From: DASWIP01 sp036397635
Lineage (GTDB): Bacteria > Actinomycetota > AC-67
Direction: 5' to 3'
Assembly (NCBI GenBank): GCA_036397635.1
Contig: DASWIP010000100.1
Span: 1 to 12,440, forward strand
Length of the DNA stretch: 12,440 nt
The position numbers and the translations under genes are program-made. The notes under the pieces are model-generated. The model was not told the origin of the DNA and made no database searches. It worked only from the letters and a program-made list of their open reading frames with translations. Shown here one piece after another: positions 1-6,191 of the stretch (position 1 is the stretch's first letter; each line of letters begins with the position of its first letter).

Positions 1-242
1 TACCGGGCGGCCCGCAGAGCCCAGGGGATGTCGTCGCCGGCGAGATGCTCGGCCCATTCGGCGAAGGTTTTCGCGCGCAGCGCGGCGCCCCTCCGATCGG
101 GGGAGCCCGGTCGGATGTGCCTGCGCCAGTTGATCTCCTCATCGGTCGGGCAGCCGAGACTGGGCAGATCGACGAAGCCCTCGCGCGGGCGGACCAGATT
201 CCAGAGGCCCTCGCTGTACATCGGGCTCATATCACCGGTCAT
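1..242 (-). CDS. Partial hypothetical protein, N-terminal 80 residues
   Basis: An open frame runs from an ATG at 240-242 to the left edge without a stop, so the C-terminus is missing. The visible protein begins MTGDMSPMYSEGLWNLV and ends near WALRAAR; it is rich in Trp, Arg, Pro and Asp, with no signal peptide, membrane segment or motif I recognise. Codons have strongly G/C third positions on this strand, which favours it over the overlapping plus-strand frames. A second in-frame ATG at 228-230 is an alternative start; neither has a good Shine-Dalgarno sequence. The gene lies downstream of the ABC permease on the same strand, but 151 bases and a hairpin separate them, so it probably has its own promoter. 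Function unknown. Confidence 0.6.
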   Translation of the reverse strand, partial: MTGDMSPMYSEGLWNLVRPREGFVDLPSLGCPTDEEINWRRHIRPGSPDRRGAALRAKTFAEWAEHLAGDDIPWALRAAR

Positions 243-359
243 CTTGCGCGGTGGAAGGCTCGGTTTCCAGCGACGGTGACCGGATCGAGACGAGCATCCC
301 GACTTTCCGGTTCTCGCAAGGTTCGTTGACCTTAGCGCCGGGTGAGCAACAACGACGGA

Positions 360-377
360 CGGACGGCGCGCCGTCCG
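360..377 (-). terminator. Candidate intrinsic terminator after the ABC permease
   Basis: An 18-base perfect palindrome (CGGACGGCGCGCCGTCCG) lies 17 bases past the permease stop. It can fold as a 7-base-pair GC stem with a CGCG loop. On the minus strand it is followed by a moderately T-rich stretch (TCCGTCGTTGTTGCTC) rather than a true T-run. It is well placed to end the six-gene minus-strand transcript. A palindromic operator for the next gene (start at 242) is the alternative reading. Confidence 0.45.
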
Positions 378-393
378 GCCGCACGAGATCGGG

Positions 394-1230
394 TCAGGTC
401 ACGTCGCGCGCGCGGAACACGGCGGTCGCGATCGCGACGGCTCCGAGGCCGTACGTGAGCAACATCACGCCGGCTCCGACCTGACCCCGTCCGGTGATGT
501 CGACGCTGCCGCCGGTCATCAACACGATCGAGTTCCCCACGATCAGCCAGCGACGGATACCGGGGAAGAACCCGCCGAGCAGCCCTCCCTCGAGCACCGC
601 GAGGTAGATGAACCCCGCGGTCATCGCCATGGTTGTGTTGCGTCCGAGCGACCCAAGCGCGAACCCGATCATCCCCCCGACGCCCGCCAGCAGCATCCCA
701 CGCAGCAGGAACCTCGCGGTGTCGGCGAGGTCGAATCCCTCGGTGGTCCCGCGGAAGATGGCCGTTGGGAGCAGCGCGAAGCCGAGCACCACCTGGAACA
801 CGACGAAGAACGACATCCCGACGATCACCGCGGCCGCAACTTTCGCGAGCATCACGCGCACGCGTCTCGGCTCCCACGTCAGAAGTGTCGTCATGGTGCC
901 GGCGCGCCATTCCCCTCCCACCAGCGATGCGCCGAGCAGCCACGCCAGGATCACGAGCGGCACGATCATGCCGCCGAAGACACCCTTGAGGTCCGCCAGG
1001 TGGAACCTCTCATCGGAGACGGCCTGGAACACCCCGAAGCACTGGACCTCACCCGGAGCGACCTCGACGCAGTCCTCACCCAAGGTTGGGGCCGGCCCCG
1101 GTGGCAGGTCGCTGTGGCTGAAGAACACGATGATCGCCGCTACGACGATCCCAACCAGCGCGAGCAGCGCCGTGAAGCGCACCAGCCGCCGCGCGAGCGC
1201 GCGTCTCAGCTCCACGTCGAGCAGCGTCAT
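394..1230 (-). CDS. ABC-2 type transporter permease
   Basis: This 278-residue integral membrane protein is the permease half of an ABC exporter. About six membrane segments can be seen, near residues 19-37, 85-105, 130-157, 177-195, 200-220 and 253-272. An extracytoplasmic loop after segment 1 holds two cysteines (C54, C64) that could form a disulfide. After segment 2 comes the cytoplasmic GEWRAGTMTTLL stretch followed by R-rich PRRVRVMLAK, typical of ABC-2 permeases of the NatB/BcrB kind. The ATG at 1228-1230 overlaps the TGA of the ATPase gene as TGATG, so translation is probably coupled and the two proteins act as partners. A longer upstream reading of the frame would run through the ATPase gene and is rejected. 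The substrate cannot be told from sequence; lipid, peptide or drug export are all possible. Confidence 0.9.
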   Translation of the reverse strand: MTLLDVELRRALARRLVRFTALLALVGIVVAAIIVFFSHSDLPPGPAPTLGEDCVEVAPGEVQCFGVFQAVSDERFHLADLKGVFGGMIVPLVILAWLLGASLVGGEWRAGTMTTLLTWEPRRVRVMLAKVAAAVIVGMSFFVVFQVVLGFALLPTAIFRGTTEGFDLADTARFLLRGMLLAGVGGMIGFALGSLGRNTTMAMTAGFIYLAVLEGGLLGGFFPGIRRWLIVGNSIVLMTGGSVDITGRGQVGAGVMLLTYGLGAVAIATAVFRARDVT

Positions 1231-2156
1231 CAAAGCGCCGGCTCCTCCTGCTCGGCGGTCAGCTCCAAGAACACGGTCTCGAGGTCGATCGCTTCCGGCC
1301 GCAGCTCGGACACGTAGAGCTTCTTGCGGGCGAGCGCCTCGGTCACGCGCGCGCTCTCGGCCGGGTCGATGATCACGCGCAAGCCGCCCTCGGTACGCAC
1401 GACCTCGAATCCCGCCGCCTGCAGCACCGTCGCGCCGGCATCGGGGTCGGCGAGCCGGACGCTTAACGCCGCCGCCCGTCCGGCCGCGAGCACCTCTGAG
1501 ACCGGACCCTGCGTGATCAGCTTGCCCCGTGAGATGATCGCCACCTGATCGCACACGTGCTGCACCTCGTTGAGCAGATGCGAGGACAGGAACACGGTGC
1601 GTCCCTCGGCCCCGAGCGAGCGCAGCAGCTCCCGAACCTCCTTGATACCGGCGGGATCCAGCCCGTTGGCCGGCTCGTCGAGGATCAGCAGCTCGGGATC
1701 CTTCAGCAGCGCGGCGGCGATCCCGAGGCGCTGCTTCATGCCAAGCGAGTACGTCTTGACCAGATCGTCCTCGCGTCCGCCGAGGCCGACGCGCTCGAGC
1801 ACCTCACGCACAGGCTTACGCCCGATCCCATAGATCCGTCCGAGCAGCTCGAGGTTGCGCCGCCCCGAGAATGTCGGGAAGAAGATCGGGGTCTCGACGA
1901 TCGAGCCGACGCGGCGCATCACCTTCTCGACGGCGTCGGGTGGTGCTCCGAGCAGCCTGGTCGAACCGCGCGAGGAACGGATCAGCCCAAGGAGGCAGCG
2001 GATCGTGGTCGTCTTACCCGACCCGTTGGGCCCGAGGAACCCGAAGACGCCTCCGGGCGTAACCGCCAGGTCGAGGCTCTCGACGGCGATGGTCACACCG
2101 CCGCGCAGGCGGCGGTACTCCTTGCGTAGCGCGGTGCACTCGATGACGGCGCTCAC
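1230..2156 (-). CDS. ABC transporter ATP-binding protein (BcrA/NatA-like exporter ATPase)
   Basis: This 308-residue cytoplasmic ATPase powers the permease encoded just downstream. Walker A is GPNGSGKTT (42-50), the ABC signature is YSLGMKQR (136-143), Walker B is LLILDEP (156-162, catalytic E161) and the switch His is in LSSHLL (H193). The usual Q-loop position reads SIVETPIFFPTFSG, with Glu in place of Gln, a hallmark of the BcrA-like exporter lineage. Residues after about 215 form a C-terminal extension that looks like a small regulatory domain. The start is GTG at 2154-2156, 25 bases after the amidase stop, with no good Shine-Dalgarno sequence, so translation may depend on reinitiation from the amidase gene. 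All catalytic motifs are intact. Substrate unknown. Confidence 0.95.
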   Translation of the reverse strand: MSAVIECTALRKEYRRLRGGVTIAVESLDLAVTPGGVFGFLGPNGSGKTTTIRCLLGLIRSSRGSTRLLGAPPDAVEKVMRRVGSIVETPIFFPTFSGRRNLELLGRIYGIGRKPVREVLERVGLGGREDDLVKTYSLGMKQRLGIAAALLKDPELLILDEPANGLDPAGIKEVRELLRSLGAEGRTVFLSSHLLNEVQHVCDQVAIISRGKLITQGPVSEVLAAGRAAALSVRLADPDAGATVLQAAGFEVVRTEGGLRVIIDPAESARVTEALARKKLYVSELRPEAIDLETVFLELTAEQEEPAL

Positions 2157-2181
2157 GGCGCCGGACGATAGCAGACGACGG

Positions 2182-3576
2182 CTACCAGATCGGCGGCCCC
2201 GGCTGATCCCAGGGGTGGGCGCGCGCGAGCTGCTCGGACAGCATCAGCACCGTGCGTTCATCGGCGGAACGTCCCACGACCTGAACGCCGACGGGGAGGC
2301 CGTCGGGGGAGAGGCCCGCGGGCACGCTGGCGGCGGGCTGGCCGGTCACGTTGAACGGCCAGGTCCAGCAAAGCCAGTTCCGGTAGTCGTCCCACGCGGT
2401 TTCGATGCCGGACCCGATCGTGCCGATCGCCGGTGCCGGGCGGGAGATGGTCGGCGTGAGCAGCGCGTCGTAGTCCTCGAAGAACGCGAGCGCGTGCCGG
2501 CAGTTCCGGCGCATCGTATGCAGCGCGCGTTCGTAGTCGATCGCGCCGATCTCGCGCGCGACCTGAACGATCAGCTGGTTGCGTGGCTCGAGCAGCGCGA
2601 ACTGATGCTCGTTCAGTGGGATCGCGCCGATGCCGACCGTGGTGACGGTGACGAACGACTCCTCGAGCGATTTGAGCTCTGGCGCCGCCTCGACGATCGT
2701 GTGGCCTTGGGCGTGCAGATACTCGGCCGCGCGCTCTGTCGCGGCGGTGCACGCGGGATCGACGGCTTCCCCGTCGCGCTCGAACGCGACCGCGATACGA
2801 AGCGGACGGTGCTCGTCGCAGGCCGACAGGAACGAGCGTTCCGGCAGCGGCGCCCAGTACGGGTCGCCGGTCGCCGGCCCGGCGGCGGCGTCCAGGAACG
2901 CGGCGGCATCGCGCACGGTCCGCGTGAGCGGCCCGTAGACGTCCAGGCCGCCCCATTCCTCCGACAGGATCGGACCGAGGCTGATGCGGCCGCGGGCGGT
3001 CTTGAGACCGTAGACGCCGCAGCACGCGGCGGGGATGCGCACGCTGCCGCCGCCGTCGGAGCCCTGGTTGAGCGGCGCCATCCCCAGGGCCGCCGCGACC
3101 CCGGCGCCGCCGCTGGAACCGCCGCTGGTGCGCTCGGAGTTCCAAGGGTTGCGGGTCGGGCCGAACAGCTCGCTCTCGGTCGTCGGGCGCGCGCCGAACT
3201 CCGATGATGTCGTGGTGGCGATCAGGATCGCGCCGGCGTGCTTGAGCCGGGTCACGATCGTCGCGTCGATGCCGGGACGCAAGCCTTCGAACGCGCGCGA
3301 GCCCAGGTTCATCGGGCCGTCCGTGGTCGCGCAGAGGTCCTTGACGGTGAACGGCACGCCCTCGAGCGGGCGTGCCGGTGCGCCGGAGCTGAGGCGGCCG
3401 TCGGCGGCGCGCGCGTCCGCGCGCGCCGCCTCCTCACGCCGCCAGACGATCGCGTTGACGGGTTCGTTGACCGCGTCGATGCGCGCGAACGCCGCTTCGA
3501 CCACCTCGGCGGCTGAGACCTCGCGCGCGGCGACCAGGTTTGCGATCTCCAGCGCGGACAGCGAGGGATAGTCCAC
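2182..3576 (-). CDS. Amidase signature family hydrolase
   Basis: This 464-residue enzyme hydrolyses amide bonds through a Ser-cisSer-Lys triad. The catalytic Lys is K79 in VPFTVKDL, the cis-Ser is S154 in GGSSGG, and the nucleophile is S178 in SDGGGSVRIPAACCG; the 24-residue spacing between the two serines matches the family (as in FAAH). The length and the C-terminal WPFNVTGQPAASVPAGL block are typical of stand-alone amidases. No gatB or gatC lies nearby, so a role as GatA in tRNA amidation is unlikely. No signal peptide is seen, so it is presumably cytoplasmic. The start is GTG at 3574-3576 with an AAGGT ribosome site upstream, three bases after the stop of the zinc-ribbon gene; the ABC ATPase follows 25 bases downstream. 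Substrate not predictable from sequence. Confidence 0.93.
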   Translation of the reverse strand: MDYPSLSALEIANLVAAREVSAAEVVEAAFARIDAVNEPVNAIVWRREEAARADARAADGRLSSGAPARPLEGVPFTVKDLCATTDGPMNLGSRAFEGLRPGIDATIVTRLKHAGAILIATTTSSEFGARPTTESELFGPTRNPWNSERTSGGSSGGAGVAAALGMAPLNQGSDGGGSVRIPAACCGVYGLKTARGRISLGPILSEEWGGLDVYGPLTRTVRDAAAFLDAAAGPATGDPYWAPLPERSFLSACDEHRPLRIAVAFERDGEAVDPACTAATERAAEYLHAQGHTIVEAAPELKSLEESFVTVTTVGIGAIPLNEHQFALLEPRNQLIVQVAREIGAIDYERALHTMRRNCRHALAFFEDYDALLTPTISRPAPAIGTIGSGIETAWDDYRNWLCWTWPFNVTGQPAASVPAGLSPDGLPVGVQVVGRSADERTVLMLSEQLARAHPWDQPGPPIW

Positions 3577-3579
3577 GGA

Positions 3580-3738
3580 TCAGACCTTGCGTCCCGCGAG
3601 CCGGCGCTTCCACCGCGTCCACGGCTTTACGTGCGAGCAGGTCGCGCTCTCGTCGCAGCAGGGGCACAGCCAGTCGGCATAGCGGCCGGGTTGACGCTTG
3701 GGCTTGCCGCAACGGTCGCATCCGGGGGTCGGGGTCAT
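3580..3738 (-). CDS. Small zinc-ribbon-like protein (52 aa)
   Basis: A 52-residue basic protein begins MTPTPGCDRCGKPKRQ. It has six cysteines: C7 and C10 (CxxC), C25, C27 and C28 (CPCC), and C34 followed by H36. This is consistent with one bound zinc ion, as in small zinc ribbons. The C-terminus is strongly basic (KPWTRWKRRLAGRKV), suggesting nucleic acid or membrane contact. The ATG at 3736-3738 is 10 bases after the stop of the sigma-like gene, and the stop is 3 bases before the amidase start, which supports a real translated gene in the operon. An in-frame extension to 3810 would overlap the upstream coding region and is less likely. Exact family and function not recognised. Confidence 0.7.
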   Translation of the reverse strand: MTPTPGCDRCGKPKRQPGRYADWLCPCCDESATCSHVKPWTRWKRRLAGRKV

Positions 3739-3748
3739 GGTCGCGGCA

Positions 3749-4897
3749 TCATAACGGCGCTCGGCGCGCGCCGGTCTCGAGCAGTTGCGCGAGCTGCTCG
3801 ATCCCGGCATGCATCGATGTGGGCATGGCGTCGGCGACGCGCTCGTACGCCGCGCGCAGGAACCTGCCCGAGGGACCGGGCGGGAACGCCACCCCGCGCA
3901 GCGCGTGGATCAGCTCGCAGCCCGCGGACGCCGGCGCGACGCTCAGCAGCCAGCGGAACTCGATCGCGCTGCCCCACGGACGGATGCGCGAGCGCGTCGT
4001 CCAGCCGAGCGTGTGACGCGATGCGTCGGCGCGTGCGATCACGGTCTCGTCGCGTGACGGGCGGCGCCCGGCGATGCGGCCACGCGCGCTGATCCGCGCG
4101 CCCGGCTCGAGGCGCGCGGCGCCGCGCACGCGCACGTCGCGGGCTTGGACCCACGCGGGCACGCCTGCCGGATCCAGCAGGCGCGCCCAGGCGTCGGCAG
4201 GATCGAGGCCGACCAGCCGGCGTACCTCCGGTCGGTCGGGTTCGGTCAGGCGCGGACCGAGCACCTCGTCGGCGAACCACGGCGGCAGCTCGGAGCCGCG
4301 GGCCATCTGGGTGAGCTGCTCGGCTATCTGCTGCTCGTTGATCCCGAGCCCCGACGCTTCGACGCAAGCGGTCAACGCGCGCAACGCTGTGCGGAGGCCA
4401 CGCACCGCGACGGTTAGGTTCGCGCCGCGCGCGAGGCCCAGCTCGGTCGCGCCCATCTGGTCGTACAGGTGCAGCACCACGGTCGCGCGGTCATCGGGTG
4501 TGAGCTGCTCGAGGCAGGCGAGCAAGCCGTTCGACCCGTCGTGGGCTTGGGGTTGATCGCCGGGTACCCCATGTTGATCGTCGAGCAGCGCCTCGGCTGC
4601 GGGCGCCTCGGGTTCGGGCGCCTCGGGTTCGGGCGCCTCGGGTTCGGACGCCGCCGGTTCGGGAAGCGCGTCGAGCAGCGCGCGCATCAGCCACGGCCTG
4701 AACGGACGCTCCGAATGCAGCGTCGGCAGGTCGCGCCACACCCGCGTGAAGGCGGCGACCACGAGCTGCTCGGCGCGCCCGCGATCGCCGATGATCAACG
4801 CGGCGGTTCGCAGCGCGCGATCGCCCCATGCCGCGGTGAGCGTCCGGAAGGCTTCCCGGTCGCCGCAGCGCGCGCGCTCGAGTACGTCGAGGTCCAC
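3749..4897 (-). CDS. Sigma-70-like protein fused to a SRPBCC-like domain
   Basis: This 382-residue protein appears to have two halves. Residues 1-80 resemble ECF sigma region 2: DREAF near the start, AEQLVVAAFTRVWRDL (42-57) and PFRPWLMRALLDAL. Residues 125-180 resemble region 4: LEQLTPDDRATVVLHLY, then an HTH-like segment ending VRGLRTALRAL. Between them is an EP/AP-rich linker (about 84-100). Residues about 205-380 look like a SRPBCC (polyketide cyclase/START-like) fold: LDPADAWARLLDP near the front, alternating strands such as SAIEFRWLLSV, and a long final helix ending IEQLAQLLE. ECF factors with C-terminal extensions are known in actinobacteria, but both sigma regions here look degenerate, so it may bind partners or a ligand rather than drive transcription. 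The start is GTG at 4895-4897 with a weak ribosome site. Domain calls are by eye. Confidence 0.75.
   Translation of the reverse strand: MDLDVLERARCGDREAFRTLTAAWGDRALRTAALIIGDRGRAEQLVVAAFTRVWRDLPTLHSERPFRPWLMRALLDALPEPAASEPEAPEPEAPEPEAPAAEALLDDQHGVPGDQPQAHDGSNGLLACLEQLTPDDRATVVLHLYDQMGATELGLARGANLTVAVRGLRTALRALTACVEASGLGINEQQIAEQLTQMARGSELPPWFADEVLGPRLTEPDRPEVRRLVGLDPADAWARLLDPAGVPAWVQARDVRVRGAARLEPGARISARGRIAGRRPSRDETVIARADASRHTLGWTTRSRIRPWGSAIEFRWLLSVAPASAGCELIHALRGVAFPPGPSGRFLRAAYERVADAMPTSMHAGIEQLAQLLETGARRAPL
4586..4660 (-). repeat. 15-base tandem repeat encoding EPEAP linker units
   Basis: Three identical 15-base units (plus strand GGGCGCCTCGGGTTC) lie at 4601-4615, 4616-4630 and 4631-4645, flanked by diverged copies at 4586-4600 and 4646-4660. 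On the minus strand they encode the Glu-Pro-Glu-Ala-Pro units of the flexible linker between the two sigma-like regions. The unit is a multiple of three bases, so changes in copy number keep the frame and would only alter linker length. Confidence 0.9.
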
Positions 4898-4966
4898 AGG
4901 CTGAGAAACCTATCGCGGGAGGGCAGGCGTGGCGCGCAGCATCAGGGGGGGCGCCCGAGGTGCGCT

Positions 4967-5368
4967 TCAGGCGGGGGCGCGCGTGAAGACGTCGAGCGCC
5001 GCTTCGGGTCCGGCCAGGACAAGCAGGTCCTCGCCGGCGAACCCGCACCAGACCCGGGGACGGCCGGGCGCCAGGTCGGCGTCGCAGTCGAACTCGACTT
5101 CGAGCGGACCGATGATGAGCAGGCCCGTCTCCTCGGCGTGGTGTTCGAGCGCGCGCGCGAGCTGATCCTCGATCCCCGGTCCCAGCCACGCGCGATCCGA
5201 CGGGTTCATCGCGACCACGTATCGGGTGGGAACCGACGGCACGCCCAGGCCGGCGGTGAACCTTTTGCGCTCCATGGCGGTTGCGAGCAACTGCTCGATG
5301 CCGGAAGGGCGCAGTTGGCCGGGAGGGATCAGATATCCCAAAGTGTCGTCCTGTCTGCTAAGGCCCAT
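4967..5368 (-). CDS. FhaA N-terminal domain-like (DUF3662) protein without an FHA domain
   Basis: A 133-residue protein resembles the N-terminal domain of actinobacterial FhaA (DUF3662). The QLRPSGIEQLLATAMERKR stretch (18-36) matches the 'QPVEIARAL..EM' helix. VPTRYVVAMNPSDRAWLGP (46-64) matches the 'VPNRYxVxLSPxD' block, and a long helix and TGLLIIGPLEVEFDCDADL (81-99) follow. In FhaA an FHA phosphothreonine-binding domain comes after a linker; here the protein ends at 133, so that partner is absent. I chose the ATG at 5366-5368 because a GGGA ribosome site lies four bases upstream; the adjacent ATG (5369-5371) and a far upstream GTG (5501-5503) are alternatives. It is the first gene of the minus-strand operon. 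A scaffold or regulatory role is inference. Confidence 0.65.
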   Translation of the reverse strand: MGLSRQDDTLGYLIPPGQLRPSGIEQLLATAMERKRFTAGLGVPSVPTRYVVAMNPSDRAWLGPGIEDQLARALEHHAEETGLLIIGPLEVEFDCDADLAPGRPRVWCGFAGEDLLVLAGPEAALDVFTRAPA

Positions 5369-5527
5369 CATGTCCCGTAGCACGCTTCCTGCCGCTCGGT
5401 TGCTTACCGTCTCTCTGATGCTATTCGCCTTACCCGTCCGGTTCCCTCTCAAGGTATCGCAACACCGCCTTGTCCCGATTGATGCACATTCGTGTAGGTT
5501 CACGACGGCCGCGATGTTCCTAGGTGC

Positions 5528-5555
5528 TTGAAGTGTTGTTTGTCGTTGCTAGTGT
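5528..5555 (+). promoter_or_regulatory. Candidate promoter for the sigma region-4-like gene
   Basis: TTGAAG (5528-5533) and TAGTGT (5550-5555) are spaced 16 bases apart, resembling housekeeping -35 and -10 boxes, in a relatively AT-richer stretch. They lie about 80 bases upstream of the plus-strand start at 5633. The wider gap 5369-5632 separates divergent genes and must also hold the promoter of the minus-strand operon, for which I saw no convincing pair of boxes. Confidence 0.35.
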
Positions 5556-5562
5556 TGCGACA

Positions 5563-5599
5563 CCTCCGCGGCGTCGGAGGGAAGCGGAGCGAAGCGCTT
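5563..5599 (+). other. Two adjacent stem-loops in the 5' leader of the region-4-like gene
   Basis: CCTCCG (5563-5568) pairs with CGGAGG (5575-5580). Immediately downstream, AAGCG (5582-5586) pairs with CGCTT (5595-5599), followed by a T-rich run (TTGTTCCTGTTT). If transcription starts near 5562, both hairpins fall at the very beginning of the mRNA. The second resembles a weak terminator, so an attenuator-like leader is possible; mRNA-stabilising hairpins are the simpler reading. Confidence 0.3.
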
Positions 5600-5632
5600 T
5601 GTTCCTGTTTCCCAACCGATGGGGGAGATGTC

Positions 5633-6112
5633 ATGGACGGCGCGACGCTCCGACTGCTCGAGACGATCCGAGGGGCCGCCTCGGTTCCCAGTCCGCCCAA
5701 GAACGCGCTCGAAGCATTCACATGCCTTCTGCATGGCACGCCGACGCCCGCTTTGAGCACCGTAGAGCGGTTGTGGGTTGAGGTGACTGCCGGGGACGCC
5801 GAGGCGCAGCGGTGGCCGCGCGCGGAGGCCTTCCGCGCGATCTTCGCCGGCGAGCTGGCCCAGGAGAAGCTGACTGAACGGCGGGTGGCTCAGGGCATGC
5901 TCGCGATCGAAGGCTTGCTCGCCCTCCCGCGCGCCGAACGAGCAGCACTCGCGCTGACCTGCGTGCTCGGCTTCACCGAGGGCGAGGTCGCGCACGTGCT
6001 CGAGGTGGAGCCGCAAGCAGCCGGAGAGATCATCGAGCAGGCCGTCGCGTCCGTCCGGCATGCGGCACGAACCACAACTGGAACCCTTCGCCGGGGCGGT
6101 GCCGCCGCATAG
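5633..6112 (+). CDS. Sigma-70 region 4-like helix-turn-helix protein
   Basis: A 159-residue soluble protein. Residues 88-146 look like sigma-70 region 4: MLAIEGLLALPRAERAALAL, then VLGFTEGEVAHVLEVEP (turn and first helix of the HTH), then AAGEIIEQAVASVRHAAR in the recognition-helix position. The normal 'TVKSRL.RAR' recognition helix is replaced by an acidic sequence, so DNA binding is uncertain. Residues 1-87 (with WPRAEAFRAIFAGELAQEKL) do not show a convincing region 2. The start is ATG 5633, chosen for the strong GGGGGAG site at 5621-5627 with a 5-base spacer; the open frame continues upstream to 5528 but lacks such a site. It is transcribed away from the operon that encodes the other sigma-like protein. 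It could be a reduced sigma factor, a PhyR-like partner-binding module, or a regulator. Confidence 0.7.
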   Translation: MDGATLRLLETIRGAASVPSPPKNALEAFTCLLHGTPTPALSTVERLWVEVTAGDAEAQRWPRAEAFRAIFAGELAQEKLTERRVAQGMLAIEGLLALPRAERAALALTCVLGFTEGEVAHVLEVEPQAAGEIIEQAVASVRHAARTTTGTLRRGGAAA

Positions 6113-6147
6113 GGGCCGACTTCCGGGTTCACGCGGAGGAGAAAGCA

Positions 6148-6176
6148 GATCGGGGAGCGCATCGCGCTCCCCGATC
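6148..6176. terminator. Bidirectional intrinsic terminator between convergent genes
   Basis: A perfect 13-base-pair stem (GATCGGGGAGCGC at 6148-6160, GCGCTCCCCGATC at 6164-6176) with an ATC loop lies 36 bases after the plus-strand stop and 16 bases after the minus-strand stop. Flanks are modestly T-rich in both directions (CGTCTCTC then TTTC on plus, TGCTTTCTCC on minus). It is the strongest hairpin seen in the window and suits both converging transcripts. Confidence 0.8.
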
Positions 6177-6191
6177 CGTCTCTCGGAGTTT

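Noticed and set aside
45..329. Plus-strand open frame near the left edge
   Set aside because: Third codon positions are less G/C-biased than in the opposing minus-strand frame, which also continues off the edge; no ribosome site was seen.
1855..3207. Long plus-strand open frame (450 codons) over the amidase and ATPase genes
   Set aside because: Its translation is Arg/Gly/Ala-rich with no family motifs, while the minus strand has complete catalytic motifs for both enzymes. It is a shadow of high-GC coding DNA.
2182..3576. Amidase considered as GatA of the tRNA-dependent amidotransferase
   Set aside because: No gatB or gatC nearby, and the neighbours are an exporter and regulators; sequence blocks fit a general amidase better.
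4586..4660. Short repeats considered as a CRISPR array
   Set aside because: Units are 15 bases, contiguous without spacers, and encode an in-frame EP/AP-rich linker.
5369..5503. Extension of the FhaA-N-like protein to a GTG at 5501-5503
   Set aside because: The extra residues (with TRRCCDTLRGNRTGK) do not resemble the FhaA N-terminus and the stretch is less codon-biased; the ATG at 5366-5368 has a nearby GGGA.
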